The notes beneath the pieces were generated by a model, which saw only the letters and a program-made list of their open reading frames with translations, made no database searches and was not told where the DNA came from. Positions 19,591 through 30,057 of a DNA stretch of 64,000 nt are shown here, piece by piece. Location of the stretch: positions 186,001 to 250,000 of the forward strand of contig CDRNVI010000007.1 of the NCBI GenBank assembly GCA_977017575.1, in the 5' to 3' direction. The stretch is from Paramoeba atlantica. Lineage: Eukaryota; Discosea. Position 1 is the stretch's first letter. The number at the start of each line of letters is the position of its first letter. A program made the position numbers and the translations under genes.

Positions 19591-21138
19591 ATGGAGGGGT
19601 ATGTTGCACTCTGTGGATCGTCTCGTCAGATTCTCGTTCGGGCATGTAGGCACTGGTTGCTACGAACTCTACCTTTGAACATACTGAAACACGTATGCTA
19701 TCGCTTGCTTGCAGCACTCTGCAACCGCCTGTTTCCAGGAATTCTCTTTTCACACCTAATTAGAACATTGTGTCCGAGAGGGACACTTGCGCATCCATTG
19801 CTGAAATTGTTTACGCCTTACTACGGACTCGCAAGCCTGTTGCTTTGTTCTTCGAGCTACGCATTATTTCGTTTCCTTCAGCCCTGGCTGTGTGAATACC
19901 TTTCGAATGCTGTTCCGCATCACAGAGGTATGGGAATTCGTATTCGTACTTTTCCTCCTCTTCTGCCGTTACTCACCTCAACGGATTTACCACCCTCGAC
20001 ATCTAGCGGTTCGATCTCCGCGCGTGCTGTGATCGGTCTTCCCACATTTCTTCATCTGTTCTCGTACTTAGATGACAACTACCGCTACTGGTTTGAGTCC
20101 TGTGTTTGTAACTGGAGGTGGGTAACCCAATTTCTGCCAGGTCGAGCTCCCAGTGAGACGGAATCCGCACTCCGTCAGTACCACGCCTCCCTCACTCCAC
20201 AACAAATTGTTTCCGTAGAAATAGCCTCCGAGGCCCCACAACTCGCCGCACAGCACGTCATGCTCCTCTTCCACTCCCTTTACTACCGCGTCCCGTTCGC
20301 CATCTGCCTCTCCACAATCTCCATCATGTACGCGGAGGCCCATGTCTACTACCTCGCCCTCTCTCTTGGCGCCCAGTGGGCCCAGGGTACCCTGAACGCC
20401 TCCCCTCCCCCCACGGGGTCGTTCCCCCCCACCTTTGTGTACGACCGCGCCCACGAGCTCGCCTACTTAGGTTACCACGCGGCCTACATGCTCTGGACCA
20501 TTCTGCTACGCCTCCCTGCCCTCCAACAGCTGTCGTTTCTCCAGTACCGCGTGATCCCCCACGCGTTGCGTGAGCAGGAGGAATTCATGGCCGCGCTCCA
20601 TCGGCTCAACACCGAGGAGATGACCCAAGTCCGGGAGGGGTTACGGAATTTCGTAGCCCTCCACGCCCAGGCCTCCGAGGACGAACCCCTTCCCGTGCCC
20701 GTGCTCTTCGGTACGGAGGACACGATTTCGAAACGAAAGGCACGGCGTATTCTCCAGCTTCTGGAGGATTATCAACTTCGTGTGCACCGACGAAACACAC
20801 TGTTCCGGATGTGTGCGAAGGGACACGAGGTGGGGCGCAGAGAGGAGGCCGAGCTCAAGGTTGCGGATCGCGGATGTTCCGTGTGCCTGTCGCCGTTTCG
20901 GGAAGGGGAGCAGGTGTTGACCCTGCGCTGTGGCCACACGTTTCATGACAGTGAGATTATGAAATGGTTGGAGACGAGTAGGGAGTGTCCGTTGTGTCGT
21001 CAACCCGCACAGTTTCCTCTGGTGCAGTGGCTGGAGATGGCAGCCCATGCTGCACTGGCGTTGCCCACGGCTCTTCAGATACTGAAGGTAATACGTCCGG
21101 ACTCGGGGCTTTCTGGTGGAATCCTAAGGTTTATTTAA
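19591..21138 (+). CDS. Multi-pass membrane RING-H2 protein, probable E3 ubiquitin ligase
   Basis: The 515-aa protein has several hydrophobic segments in its N-terminal two thirds (for example about 40-60, 75-100, 230-265 and 290-312). A C-terminal RING-H2 finger at about 430-472 follows: 'CSVCLSPFREGEQVLTLRC', 'GHTFHDSEIMKWL', 'CPLCRQP'. All eight zinc ligands are present in C3H2C3 order. A membrane N-domain plus RING-H2 recalls HRD1-like ER ligases, and the layout with a C-terminal RING also recalls PEX2/10/12, but peroxins have C3HC4 fingers, so I leave the family open. The middle of the gene is a GC peak: + strand C-rich at about 20160-20560, G-rich at about 20760-21000. Confidence 0.8.
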   Translation: MEGYVALCGSSRQILVRACRHWLLRTLPLNILKHVCYRLLAALCNRLFPGILFSHLIRTLCPRGTLAHPLLKLFTPYYGLASLLLCSSSYALFRFLQPWLCEYLSNAVPHHRGMGIRIRTFPPLLPLLTSTDLPPSTSSGSISARAVIGLPTFLHLFSYLDDNYRYWFESCVCNWRWVTQFLPGRAPSETESALRQYHASLTPQQIVSVEIASEAPQLAAQHVMLLFHSLYYRVPFAICLSTISIMYAEAHVYYLALSLGAQWAQGTLNASPPPTGSFPPTFVYDRAHELAYLGYHAAYMLWTILLRLPALQQLSFLQYRVIPHALREQEEFMAALHRLNTEEMTQVREGLRNFVALHAQASEDEPLPVPVLFGTEDTISKRKARRILQLLEDYQLRVHRRNTLFRMCAKGHEVGRREEAELKVADRGCSVCLSPFREGEQVLTLRCGHTFHDSEIMKWLETSRECPLCRQPAQFPLVQWLEMAAHAALALPTALQILKVIRPDSGLSGGILRFI

Positions 21139-22037
21139 AGTATTGAGGTTGTTGTGTGGTCCGAGTGGAGCCAGACGTTTGTTTTGCTAGCCGATTTTCT
21201 ATTGGATATATCATCGATATTATCCTTCGTTAAAATATCGAGGCACAGGGACGAAAACGCTGGGTGCTCTAAGGGATACGAAATGAAGCGCGCTGAGAAT
21301 ACTGGACTAAAGAGCTGTTGCGAATTTTTAGGGAGAAAAATTCCCTCGATTTTTTTAAACTGTACGTAGGTTAAATTGTAGTTTTCGCAATGTCCAACTT
21401 AGTCCCTTGTTTTGGTCGGCATTTCTACTCCTTGTCTACAACTACTGCAGGAGGACTACAAGAATATACAATACACCTTTATTTACTCACTTATTTTTCA
21501 CTAGACTTGAGAGATTTATGACGAATAACTAACCCATCTGGCTGTTGGACGGTCTCGTTCGCGAGACTGCCGGCAGCGTCTGACGCATAAAGTGCAGAAC
21601 GTACGCGTAGCTTTCATACTGCAGCGAGAGAAAGGTTTTCAGTTCCTAGATGGGGGGCATCAAAATTCCTGGAGCTTGAAAATTCCGATGCGTCATGGAC
21701 AAAGCGCTAAAAACTGAAATAGCGTCACAATCCAGCCTTCTGGGTGTCCTATTTGCGCTTAACCTCCGACACATCATTATGTTCGCTCAAATACTAAGAG
21801 GGGTGACTCCTATCCAGGCGCTTCCAGTGAGCTTCTATGGAGTTCGGACTTGGTAATTTGAGGATAAGCAACGTCAACCTCCCTACGAGGGGGACATTTG
21901 AAGTAGGGTAACTAGCAAGTTGTACACGCATGTGTGGAGTGTAAAAAGGGTATACAAGTAGTACAAGTGTACGTCTTATTCTGCCCTTTCATCTATTTGA
22001 CACCGAAGAAAGGGACCACTCACCCTCCCCTGGTGCC
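21139..22037. other. Intergenic region upstream of RT element 1
   Basis: About 900 bp without a convincing ORF or repeat. GC content and a C/G-rich vocabulary begin to rise near 21990, where the open RT frame starts. The 5' boundary of that element cannot be placed from sequence alone. Confidence 0.5.
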
Positions 22038-24132
22038 TTGGCAGAACTGCTGGGGCGAAAATCTTTGCGTAAACTGTACGCGATACAATGCCCGGCATGG
22101 CGGGACTATGTCGCAGGCATCTGCTTTGGCTTCCTCAGCAAGTCGGCTGACGAGAAAGAGGAGATCGCTTGGAACCTCCTCTTGGCTGTCAAACGTTTTC
22201 TGTACCTCCCCGAGGACAAGCTTTCGCAGCGCCAACTGGCACGCGAATTGCGAATGAGGGCCCATTTGGAAGATTCTGAGACCTTGGCCCCATCTCCAAG
22301 TCAGGCCAACGATTCCCCCAGGTCCATAAATAAGAGGGTGGAGGAGATGTGCAGGGCGTCGTGTTTCTCGAGGGCCGCGGCCACCCTTGAGACGCCTCTC
22401 AACCCGCCAGCCAACCCCACGGTGGCCCTCGAACAAGCAAAGCGCCTGCACCCCACCGGGGGACCCTATACGGCGGGGAAATACCAGTATGACGCGCAGA
22501 GGCACGGCACCCTTTCCTCCCCAGCCGACGTGGCCAGAAAGGCACAAAGCCTGGCCCCCATCCGCGCCCCAGGTCCCACGGGGTGGACCAAAGAACTCTT
22601 GGTCCCAGTCCTTCTGGAGGACGGACCCCGGGATTGTGTCACATGGCTGATCCACGGTATCATGTCTAACTCCCTCCCCCCCTCTATGAGGGAGATCCTA
22701 ACTGGGGCGTCCCTTAAACTCTTCTCCAAGCCGGACGCTCCGGCCGGACACCACTCGTCATACAGGCCCATCGCCATGGGGGAGTGCATTCTGAAGGTGG
22801 CGGGCCTTCTTGCCTTGGAAAAAATCAGGGACCACCTCCCCACCTACTTCCAAGGTATACAATTCGGCGCCCAATACACCCAGGGGTGCGAGCACATAAT
22901 ATATAACGTACGACAGCACTTTAGGGACAGGCCTAAGGAGGTAGTTGTCGCAGCCGATCTCGAGAATGCTTTCAATAGCATTTCGAGGTCGGCCATCTTC
23001 CGGGCCGTAAGGCGGAACACGAGGCTTCTCCCCATAGAGGGCATAACCCTATTCAGCTATGGGACCACAAGCTCCCTCCATCTAGGGGAAGGGGCGACCA
23101 TCACGAGCTCAAGGGGGGTAAAACAAGGGGACCCCATGGCCCCCATCCTCTTTGCCATTGGGATTCAGGGGGCGATCGCCCGAGTGGCTGCCAAATTCAC
23201 AGGCGCACTCAAGGTCTGGCATACCTTGATGACGTCACCTTCACGGGTGAACCAAAGGTATGCGCGGAAGCCCTGGAGGCCCTCAGCGAGGAGTTAAAAT
23301 ACCTCGGACTACGGCTGAACGGCGCCAAGTGTAAAGTTGCCACAAGGCACGAAAAATTCTTCACGGAGTTCTCTGGGACTCGGATGATACATTCCCCAGG
23401 GGGGTTAAAACTCCTGGGGGCGTACATCGGGGAGTCCGAGGACAAGGAGGAGGATTGGGTTCTTTCCAGGACCCCCAAGGTGATCTCCTTCCTCGAGAAA
23501 TTGAAGGAGATCAGCAGGCAATGCGCCTTGCCCCTCCTAGGCTCTGCGGAAGCCCCAGATAGAACTTCATTGTGAGGACGCATGGGCCTCCGGTAACCAA
23601 AAGGGCCAACGACCAGGTCGATAAGGCCGTCATGGCATGTGCCGAGGCCCTGCTCGGGGGGATGGGTTCCCTGGGGAAAACGCCGCTTACTAATAACCTT
23701 TTTACGGCAGATTTCCTGGGGAGCATCCCCTTCGAGCACAAGGCCCAGGATATGCAGGTTAAGGCGAAAAACGCCCTTCATGGCATAGCACCTGGAATTT
23801 CTGCCAAGGATCTACGACGCAACCTTTGTGCGGCAGCCCTGGGGAACGCCCCAACGGCAACCCAACTGGTCTGCATGCGACAGATCCAGAATGTGCACTC
23901 CACCAAGTGGATGAGTATCCTGCCGAACAGGCCGGAGTACTACATGCGGGATCCGCAGTGGGAGACTGCGGCCCGCCTCCGGTACCTGGTCGCCCCGACC
24001 TCGGAGCCTGAGCTCCAGTGCGTGTGCGGTGCAACCCTCAGCAATGAGGAGTTTTGCGTACACGCACTGGACTGCAAGAAGGTGGAGGGGAAAACTCAGG
24101 CCCAAGAACCGGGGCCGTTGCAAGTCGTATGA
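22038..24132 (+). pseudogene. Decayed non-LTR retrotransposon (RT plus CCHC knuckle), element 1
   Basis: A GC-rich + strand LINE remnant. The first open segment (22038-23297) shows RT motifs 'APGPTGWTKELLVP', 'YRPIAMGECILKVAG', 'VVAADLENAFNSISR' and 'SSRGVKQGDPMAPILF'. The catalytic 'YLDDV' is at 23222-23236 but in another frame, which continues to 23575. The last segment (23572-24132, third frame) ends with 'CVCGATLSNEEFCVHALDC', a CCHC-type knuckle like that preceding the restriction-like endonuclease of R2/CRE-type elements. The endonuclease proper is not visible. At least two frame changes and the lack of an initiating ATG mark it as dead and truncated. The strong GC bias compared with its AT-rich surroundings suggests a separate origin from element 3. 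Confidence 0.85.
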
Positions 24133-24824
24133 ATTCTTTTCCAGTCTCAGCAACGGTACCCTTTCCACTGAAGGCAAGCGAGGCAACGCTAGGATAGGGG
24201 GGAGTAATATTAGGTATAAAGAAGAAGTGCAGAAGCTGTATGGAACTTTTTTGGCCATTCTCATTTTTGGTGCTCAAATGAAGTTGCACGTTGACATGGT
24301 CATTCAGAGACGCATTCTCATTTTTAAAATTGCATTCTCATTTTTCCTAGTTGCACGTTGACAGCCCAATTCTCATTTTTAGTGATTCTCAGAATTGTGA
24401 CTTTTACCGTATCGTATGCGTGAGGGGCATTACATTCCTGAAGTGCGATAATATCTGAGCCATCGGCCTAAGCAAGATTCACAAGAGCGATACGACCCCC
24501 GAGAAAATGCGCTTTATCTTAAATTTTATGAGCTGACGCGAAATAGAAATAGAAATACTTAAAACCACGATTTAACCGATATCATTCGAGTTATCTTCCA
24601 CAAACACTGTAAACCTTCCAAAAGGCATGTGAATCGTGTACTCATATCCATCTAGAATAAGTTATGCATCCGGTATGTCATTTTTTTATGATTTGTACTC
24701 TACATACTATGTTGAACAAAAGAAGATTTTTTAGGACGTAATATCATTTTTTTCGATTTGATAGTGTTGACACAAATTAAGCCCAAAAACAGCTTCCTGA
24801 ATTATTGATTGAGGTTTGTAAATA
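24133..24824. other. Intergenic region with short repeated motifs
   Basis: Between about 24255 and 24385 the motifs 'attctcattttt' (four or more copies) and 'gttgcacgttgaca' (two copies) alternate, possibly the 3' tail of the RT remnant. No ORF of note. Confidence 0.5.
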
Positions 24825-25186
24825 CAGGGGTTTCAATTGAACTTCCCCCCCCCCGCATGAATTTTGAGTTTTTTGTTCGTTTTTGCTCATTTTTGTTGCA
24901 AACGAGAGATTTCCCCTAGTGAAGCGCTTTGGCACCTTTTTTTCACAGGAACCCCCTAGTGCTCATATGATGACCCGAAAAACAGCCAAAACAAGATTTT
25001 TGATAAATACGAACCTTGGAAGGAAGTCTAAAACCATGTGTTTTGAACCCAGGGGGTACCCGGGGGTCCCTACAAAAAAAAGGGCAGCAAAGCGCTTCAC
25101 CAGAGAAACGAGATGCTGCGAAAATGAGGAAAAACAGATAAAAAAACTTAAAATTCCGCGGGGGGGAAGATATCTTGAAACCACTG
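24825..25186. mobile_element. TA-flanked fold-back MITE (362 bp)
   Basis: The two halves are imperfect reverse complements over about 150 bp each. Ends read CAGGGGTTTCAATTGA on the left and, reversed, CAGTGGTTTCAAGATA on the right, both followed by a C-run. TA flanks both ends (24823-24824, 25187-25188). A 102-codon frame runs through it but mirrors the inverted structure and looks non-coding. Confidence 0.82.
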
Positions 25187-25962
25187 TATGAACCTAAAAG
25201 TGCTAGAAAATAGATTTATTATTTTTTGTGTTTGACGAAAAAACATTTATTACGTACCTCTTCTTAAAATTCGAAAGCTTATAATAGCACAATGAAATTC
25301 CAAACAAAACTACGAAGCATAGAGAGAGCTATACAATGGTAAGGAGTAAAGCAGAAATAAGAAAAAGTGAATAGACTTATAGGTCAAACAATAAACCAAT
25401 ATGAGCCCATCATTAAGAGTCCGAAATAGTCGTAGACATTATTTCATTTCAGTATCATACCGGGCGAGCCGGTAGAGAATTTAATTCGGTTTGCACGCAT
25501 ACAACGTGTCTACCGAAAGTCTAATCAGTCTTGGCCTGGTTCATCGGACCACGCCATTCATCATTTAGCGATTTTGGACGTGGCGTTTGCGCGAGGTCGG
25601 AATAGGTGTCCCCTTTTCGATGCAATCAAAATATTTTAGAAAGACTTTGTAAAATTTTAAATAATGCACTAATTTAAGTACCCCCCACTTACAGTGCCTT
25701 TTCGCGAATGCAGGCCCTATCGGTCGGACTATAAGACTTTCAGGGGGGGCGCGATACTGTTGGGGTCTAAAATTCGTAAAGTTTGTCCAATTTTGGGAAG
25801 CAATTGTACATTCGAGAGCTCTCGGAAGGTCTGATGTTTTGTTTATGATTTTTTGACGACACAATATGAAAAATGAATACACACTAAAACTACACAAACA
25901 CACTTTTCCTTATACGATAAACTCCAACATAGACGTTGATATGTGACTCAATCTCTCACGTA
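25187..25962. other. Intergenic region, leader of the dehydrogenase gene
   Basis: AT-rich, no gene seen. A C-rich block near 25680 ('ccccccacttacagtgcc') resembles one at about 9296. 'ccttatacgataaactccaacatag' ending at 25932 is a possible splice acceptor. Confidence 0.45.
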
Positions 25963-27294
25963 ATGCAAAAGCGATCACTCAACGTAGGCATCGTGGGACT
26001 TTCGACTCTCGGCAGTCTGATTGCGAAAAACCTTGCCTTCAAATCTCGCTCCGCACTCTACCTCCAGCTCTACAATCCCATTAACACCGCCAAGATGCGT
26101 CGTGTCTGTGACGAGCTCTGGGAGGACGGCGCTCAATGCGCCATGCGTCTTCACACCGAGAAATCCACCCTTATGAAATGGAGTGAGGTCATCATTATCG
26201 CCACCCCAGAACCCCTCACCCATGAGTTATTCGGACTCGATGAATCCCCTCTCATGAACGCCCCCGCCTCCTCCTCCCCCCAACCCACCGCCTACCCCGG
26301 CTCCTCCACCCCCTCCGACCGCAACGCAACCCTGCTCCAGCACCTCCGTCCCGGGCACCTCCTCCTCGACCACTCCGCGTTCGCCCACGACCCCACGGTG
26401 CGTCTCGGGGAGGCCGTGCGCGCCCGCGGCGGTCTCTACCTCGACGCCCCGTTCAGCGGTAACGCCGCGCAGGTGAAGTCCGGCGCCCTCACGCTCATGG
26501 TCGGGGGGGACGTCGCCGCGTTCGAGCGCCTCCTGCCGCTGCTCCGCCTCTACGGGGACTCGATTACGCACATGGGGGAGGTCGGGGCGGGGGCCGCGAC
26601 GAAGCAGCTGGTGCAGCAGCTCACCGCGGTGCACACCGTCGCGGCCGCGGAGGCGATAGCGGTGGCGCACCGCCGGGGGGTCGCGGACCACGGGAAGCTC
26701 ACCTCCGTGTTGGATGCCTCCTGGGGGAGTAGTGTGATGCTACGGAGGAGTGCGCCGATGTTGGAGAAATTGTTAAGGAATCCGGAGGAGCCCCCGCCAC
26801 AGGTGCCGTTTAATGTGGCCACGCTGCAGCGGGATCTGGGGCAGGTGCTGGGGGAGGGGGAGGAGGTCGGCGACACGCCTCGGGTTCCATTGACACAGTT
26901 GTGTCATGAGATTTTGTCGAAAACGGTACAGGGAGGGATGGGGGAATCCGACCCCGCAGCGGTGGTGCACTTTCTTGATGCTATGCATGCGGAAAGACAA
27001 GCAGAGAAAAGCCAAACCTCCGGTGTCGCTCCTCGTCGAACTCTGCGCAGGCGGAAATTACGTAGGAGAAAGGGGGTCGAAGCTCCATTCCAGTCTCCAG
27101 TTGACTCCCACGAAAATCAAAGCATCCCGACTCACGCGGAAGGTGAAGAAAGTGGTGCAGCTGTAACACCAACGAAACCTCTTGCTTCGAAACTTAAGAA
27201 AGCAACAAGTAAAGGTAGAAAAACATCTGCAAAACGCGATCTTATTACGTTACAAGACCAGCCTTATGAAACCAAACCTACGGAATCGTATTGA
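25963..27294 (+). CDS. Beta-hydroxyacid dehydrogenase (3-hydroxyisobutyrate dehydrogenase type) with basic tail
   Basis: The 443-aa protein has an NAD(P)-binding Rossmann start 'VGIVGLSTLGSLIA' (residues about 7-20), a nucleotide-proximal 'VIIIATPE', the substrate-site motif 'YLDAPFSGNAAQVKSGAL' with 'TLMVGG', and the catalytic lysine region 'GAGAATKQLVQQ'. This order defines the 3-hydroxyisobutyrate/tartronate semialdehyde/GLYR1 superfamily. The usual Asn after the lysine (KxxxN) is Gln here. About 30 residues of Pro/Ser-rich insertion interrupt the Rossmann domain, and residues about 340-443 are a Lys/Arg-rich tail not found in metabolic members. The start is ATG 25963; the open frame upstream offers only TTG. 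The middle is extremely GC-rich, with a C-to-G strand switch near 26480. Confidence 0.85.
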   Translation: MQKRSLNVGIVGLSTLGSLIAKNLAFKSRSALYLQLYNPINTAKMRRVCDELWEDGAQCAMRLHTEKSTLMKWSEVIIIATPEPLTHELFGLDESPLMNAPASSSPQPTAYPGSSTPSDRNATLLQHLRPGHLLLDHSAFAHDPTVRLGEAVRARGGLYLDAPFSGNAAQVKSGALTLMVGGDVAAFERLLPLLRLYGDSITHMGEVGAGAATKQLVQQLTAVHTVAAAEAIAVAHRRGVADHGKLTSVLDASWGSSVMLRRSAPMLEKLLRNPEEPPPQVPFNVATLQRDLGQVLGEGEEVGDTPRVPLTQLCHEILSKTVQGGMGESDPAAVVHFLDAMHAERQAEKSQTSGVAPRRTLRRRKLRRRKGVEAPFQSPVDSHENQSIPTHAEGEESGAAVTPTKPLASKLKKATSKGRKTSAKRDLITLQDQPYETKPTESY

Positions 27295-27580
27295 GACAAC
27301 GAAAATGTAACTCTACCGGAAAAGGGCTAACGTACGCTGTTCGTTTACGACCACGAATTATTTCGATGCTTCGGGGAATTGTTTGCACAAAGCGTTTCGC
27401 AAAGGATTATGAAATGTACTTCCTTGTATAGCGATCCTTTGAAAAATATATATTACAATCATTTGTAGGAAACGGTTTCCGTGTTGAACATTGATAAATA
27501 CCCATAGTTCGATGAATACGCAAGAAAAAGCAAACAGTTTTGTCGAAAGGTGTAGAATCGCTTTCTTAGAAACGGGGATA
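27295..27580. other. Leader region of FCF2
   Basis: AT-rich, no separate gene seen. The FCF2 reading frame is open from about 27491, but starts before 27602 would lie upstream of the acceptor at 27581-27597. Confidence 0.5.
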
Positions 27581-27597
27581 CTTTTTTATTGTTTTAG
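27581..27597 (+). promoter_or_regulatory. Probable trans-splice acceptor that fixes the FCF2 start
   Basis: 'cttttttattgttttag' is a strong pyrimidine tract plus AG, 4 bases before ATG 27602. If used, it removes the upstream in-frame Met codon at 27512 and makes 27602 the first start in the mRNA. Confidence 0.6.
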
Positions 27598-27601
27598 ACT
27601 G

Positions 27602-28183
27602 ATGACTGATCTTAACATTGGTGACGATGTTGAGGAACTTTTAAAGAAAAGTGTTTTAGCAGATCCTTCTTTTTATACCAAGAAAGTGGTGCCGAACGTG
27701 ATGGATGAAGCGAATGTAAAGAAAATGCGCAGGGAAAGGCGGAAAAATACATTGTCTCAGTGGTATGGGATGCGCAAGATTAATCCAGAGAGAGATACGG
27801 CGCTAATTCGGGACCTGGAGCTCTTGCGCTATCGACCCTTTATTACAGAAGACCGAATTTATCGCCGGCCTACGAAAGATAACTTACCGGAATACGCAGA
27901 AATAGGAACTGTAATTGATGATCATGTAAATACCACCGAGCGTAGCGGAAAGCGAAAGAAAAGCCTCTTCGACCAATGGATGAACAGTGAAAAATTGTAC
28001 GAATATGCGGAGGAGACGGATGAGCCCGTAATTCTCGAAGGTTCATCTGCGCTATCAAGGCCAAAAATGCCTGGTGACATCAAGAGAACGATACTATCAA
28101 CTCATTTGCGCGGGAAGAAGAAAGAAAAATCTCGTACTGCTATGCAACACAAGTCAAAGAGAAAGAAGATTGCATCATCCTAA
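27602..28183 (+). CDS. FCF2: FCF2-type pre-rRNA processing factor
   Basis: FCF2 (DNTTIP2/TdIF2 family) acts in the nucleolar small-subunit processome in early 18S rRNA cleavages. The 193-aa product has 'TLSQWYGMRKINPERDTALI' followed by 'RDLELLRYRPFITEDRIYRR', 'LPEYAEIGTVIDDHVNTTER' and 'LFDQWMNSEKLYEYAEE', matching the family pattern W-x-M...DL.LL..R..-..R.Y, P.Y..IGT, and the terminal 'ElL.De....Y' in order. It ends in a basic, nuclear-signal-like tail (KKKEKSRTAMQHKSKRKK). I start at 27602 on the strength of the acceptor just upstream; an upstream in-frame ATG at 27512 would add 30 hydrophobic residues that do not fit the family. Confidence 0.85.
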   Translation: MTDLNIGDDVEELLKKSVLADPSFYTKKVVPNVMDEANVKKMRRERRKNTLSQWYGMRKINPERDTALIRDLELLRYRPFITEDRIYRRPTKDNLPEYAEIGTVIDDHVNTTERSGKRKKSLFDQWMNSEKLYEYAEETDEPVILEGSSALSRPKMPGDIKRTILSTHLRGKKKEKSRTAMQHKSKRKKIASS

Positions 28184-28462
28184 CGTCATGTCAGTACCAA
28201 CGTGACGTTATTCTAATGGGTTTTGTCTAATACTTGAGCTATTCGTAGTATATTTTTTGGTTTGATTTTTGGGATATCTTTTTCACAAACTATTCAATCA
28301 GTCCTCTTAATTTATATCTTAATAGCTTTGTGAAAGGGGGATTAGAATACTTCATGGGAGTCCAGAGTCCTCCAATTATTTTTCAAAAAAAAATATTATA
28401 GTGAAATTCAAATGCAAACCTGCCCAATCTTATTCTGATTTCATAGCAAAAATAAGGAAAGA

Positions 28463-29407
28463 ATGTTCGATCATGACACTAAGGATCTGGTAGAATACGA
28501 CATCAACCAGGAAACGGAATTAGTTACTCTTCTTAATAAATATAGGTTCTCGCCGTCAGGGAAAGTACCCAAGTACTCATACAATTGTGGGGTCGATTTA
28601 GTACTGAATTTAACATCCTCCGGAAAACTGCCGATACATTTTTCATACTCGTGCACATGCAAATTGAAGGATTTTGGATCCCCACCATCCTATATTGCTA
28701 AATGTCACGTAGGCACTCGAACTTTTGTAGGCATTCCCCACAACAAAAAAGCATTTTCTATGTTAAGCGCGACAAAGACTGCCATACATAAAATAAATCG
28801 GATATTCAAATACTGGACGAAAATAGAACACGTACAGTACCTGACCACAGCAACTGTAGAAATTTATTCACTACCTACACCGACTCCTGATCGAATTCTT
28901 GATCGGAGACCGTATCGAAAACTTGCCTATTTCGTCGAGAACCTTCTTCTGCAGGCTGACATATTTTATGAGGTCACCACTCACAATGACTCTTGCAATG
29001 AAATTCAGCAAAAGCAATACACTGCGCTTTGCTACGTTGTTAATCGTTGCTTTATTGGACGTTCTACTCCCTGCAGTGCCTCGGCGGAGCTCAGCGCAGC
29101 ACGCAGGGCTCTTCTTTGCCTAACCAACGACAGCAATTTTGTAGGGAATCTTTCCTCTCATCGCCGGCTTGTGCATTATCTTAAACGTTCTTGCAGTACT
29201 GAGCAATTGGTTGTTAAATACAATTTTTGTACACCGGGAACACATTTTCTACGCGAATCGAAGTCCCACATGAGCTACAAAGCAATATGCACCATACATG
29301 AGTCCGATTTCGAAGGGGAGATCTCTTTCACCCCAAGTCGAGCACTTGTTACAGCGGGCATGGCAGCTTTGCGACGCATTCGTGGTAAGTGTTTTGGGTT
29401 GGGATAG
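28463..29407 (+). CDS. Protein with three dsRBD-like repeats
   Basis: I do not recognise a named family, but this 314-aa protein shows three repeats with the same pattern. Each has an N-terminal helix, a Y-containing strand, 'Y.a.C.v....F.G' and an Ala-rich C-terminal helix. The repeats are about 20-115 ('YIAKCHVGTRTFVGIPHNKK' then 'MLSATKTAIHKI'), 150-225 ('YTALCYVVNRCFIGRST' then 'AELSAARRALLCL') and 235-308 ('YKAICTIHESDFEGEISF' then 'VTAGMAALRRI'). This is the alpha-beta-beta-beta-alpha signature of double-stranded-RNA-binding domains, though the canonical GxGxxKKxAK loop is weak except for 'PHNKKAFSML'. 'tctgatttcatag' ends 16 bases before the ATG. An RNA-processing role is inferred. Confidence 0.7.
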   Translation: MFDHDTKDLVEYDINQETELVTLLNKYRFSPSGKVPKYSYNCGVDLVLNLTSSGKLPIHFSYSCTCKLKDFGSPPSYIAKCHVGTRTFVGIPHNKKAFSMLSATKTAIHKINRIFKYWTKIEHVQYLTTATVEIYSLPTPTPDRILDRRPYRKLAYFVENLLLQADIFYEVTTHNDSCNEIQQKQYTALCYVVNRCFIGRSTPCSASAELSAARRALLCLTNDSNFVGNLSSHRRLVHYLKRSCSTEQLVVKYNFCTPGTHFLRESKSHMSYKAICTIHESDFEGEISFTPSRALVTAGMAALRRIRGKCFGLG

Positions 29408-29748
29408 AAAATATAATCCGTTTTCTTTTTCATACTTTTTTATGCATTGAGCTATCTTTTTTCTGGACTTTCCTTGTGTCTTCTGGATGTTTTGTCGATT
29501 TGTTTTCCTTTTTATACTTTTTTACCTCTTTTACTTTTTTGCCTTCTGGATTATAGGTTCTAATACTTTATTTTGTGCTTTCTTGCTTCTATGATTTTTC
29601 TAATGCCTTTTTGTTATTTTGATAGGAGTTCTTATGACTTGGTTGCTCCACTAATAATTCATTTCTTGTTTTTCTAGTGGAATACTTTTAAAGAAATTAT
29701 GTTAGATAAACTAAAGAAGCCTTTGTTCGCTGGTTGCTTACCCATATA
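29408..29748 (+). promoter_or_regulatory. Long T-rich pyrimidine tract downstream of the dsRBD gene
   Basis: From about 29415 to 29690 the + strand is mostly T and C with several AGs, notably 'ccttctggattatag' near 29557. No gene starts behind it; the next features are a MITE and then the DnaJ gene. It may be the original acceptor region of the DnaJ transcript, now separated by the MITE. Confidence 0.4.
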
Positions 29749-30057
29749 CCGTATACCCCCCCAGTAATAGACCCCCCCCCGAGTAACAGAGATTTGGCCA
29801 TTTTTGAGCTGACCCCCAGTAACAGAGATTTGGTTCGGGAGGGTGGTTGGAGGGCGGAGGGGGTGTTTGAGCGGGTGGGGGTCGCTGGGCTGGGTGAGGG
29901 TGGTTGCGCAGGAGCGAATGGCGCAGTTGCGGGGTTGTCTGGACATAAAATCAACGCACCCATGAACAAAAAAGGCCTTTTCCCACCAAAAAAGCATACC
30001 CCACAGAGATTTGGCCATTTTGGCCCAAAATCGATTCTATAACTGGGGAGTATACGG
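29749..30057. mobile_element. TA-flanked MITE (309 bp)
   Basis: Inverted ends of about 22 bp start CCGTATAC and continue C-run, CAGT.ATAGA (left 29749-29771, right about 30036-30057), flanked by TA at 29747-29748 and 30058-30059. Inside, 'agtaacagagatttgg' occurs twice, and 'agagatttggccattttgg' again near the right end. No coding capacity. Confidence 0.82.

Noticed and set aside
20541-20590. A strand switch read as a gene boundary or frameshift in the RING gene
   Set aside because: The reading frame and membrane/RING architecture are continuous through the switch.
23209-24289. Long ORFs opposite to the GC-rich RT element
   Set aside because: Their composition follows the antisense of RT coding sequence; no family motifs.
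24883-25191. 102-aa ORF with many Lys/Arg
   Set aside because: It coincides with the inverted-repeat MITE and mirrors its two halves.
26227-26691. Minus-strand 154-aa ORF opposite the dehydrogenase
   Set aside because: Antisense of a GC-rich coding region; the + strand frame has clear enzyme motifs.
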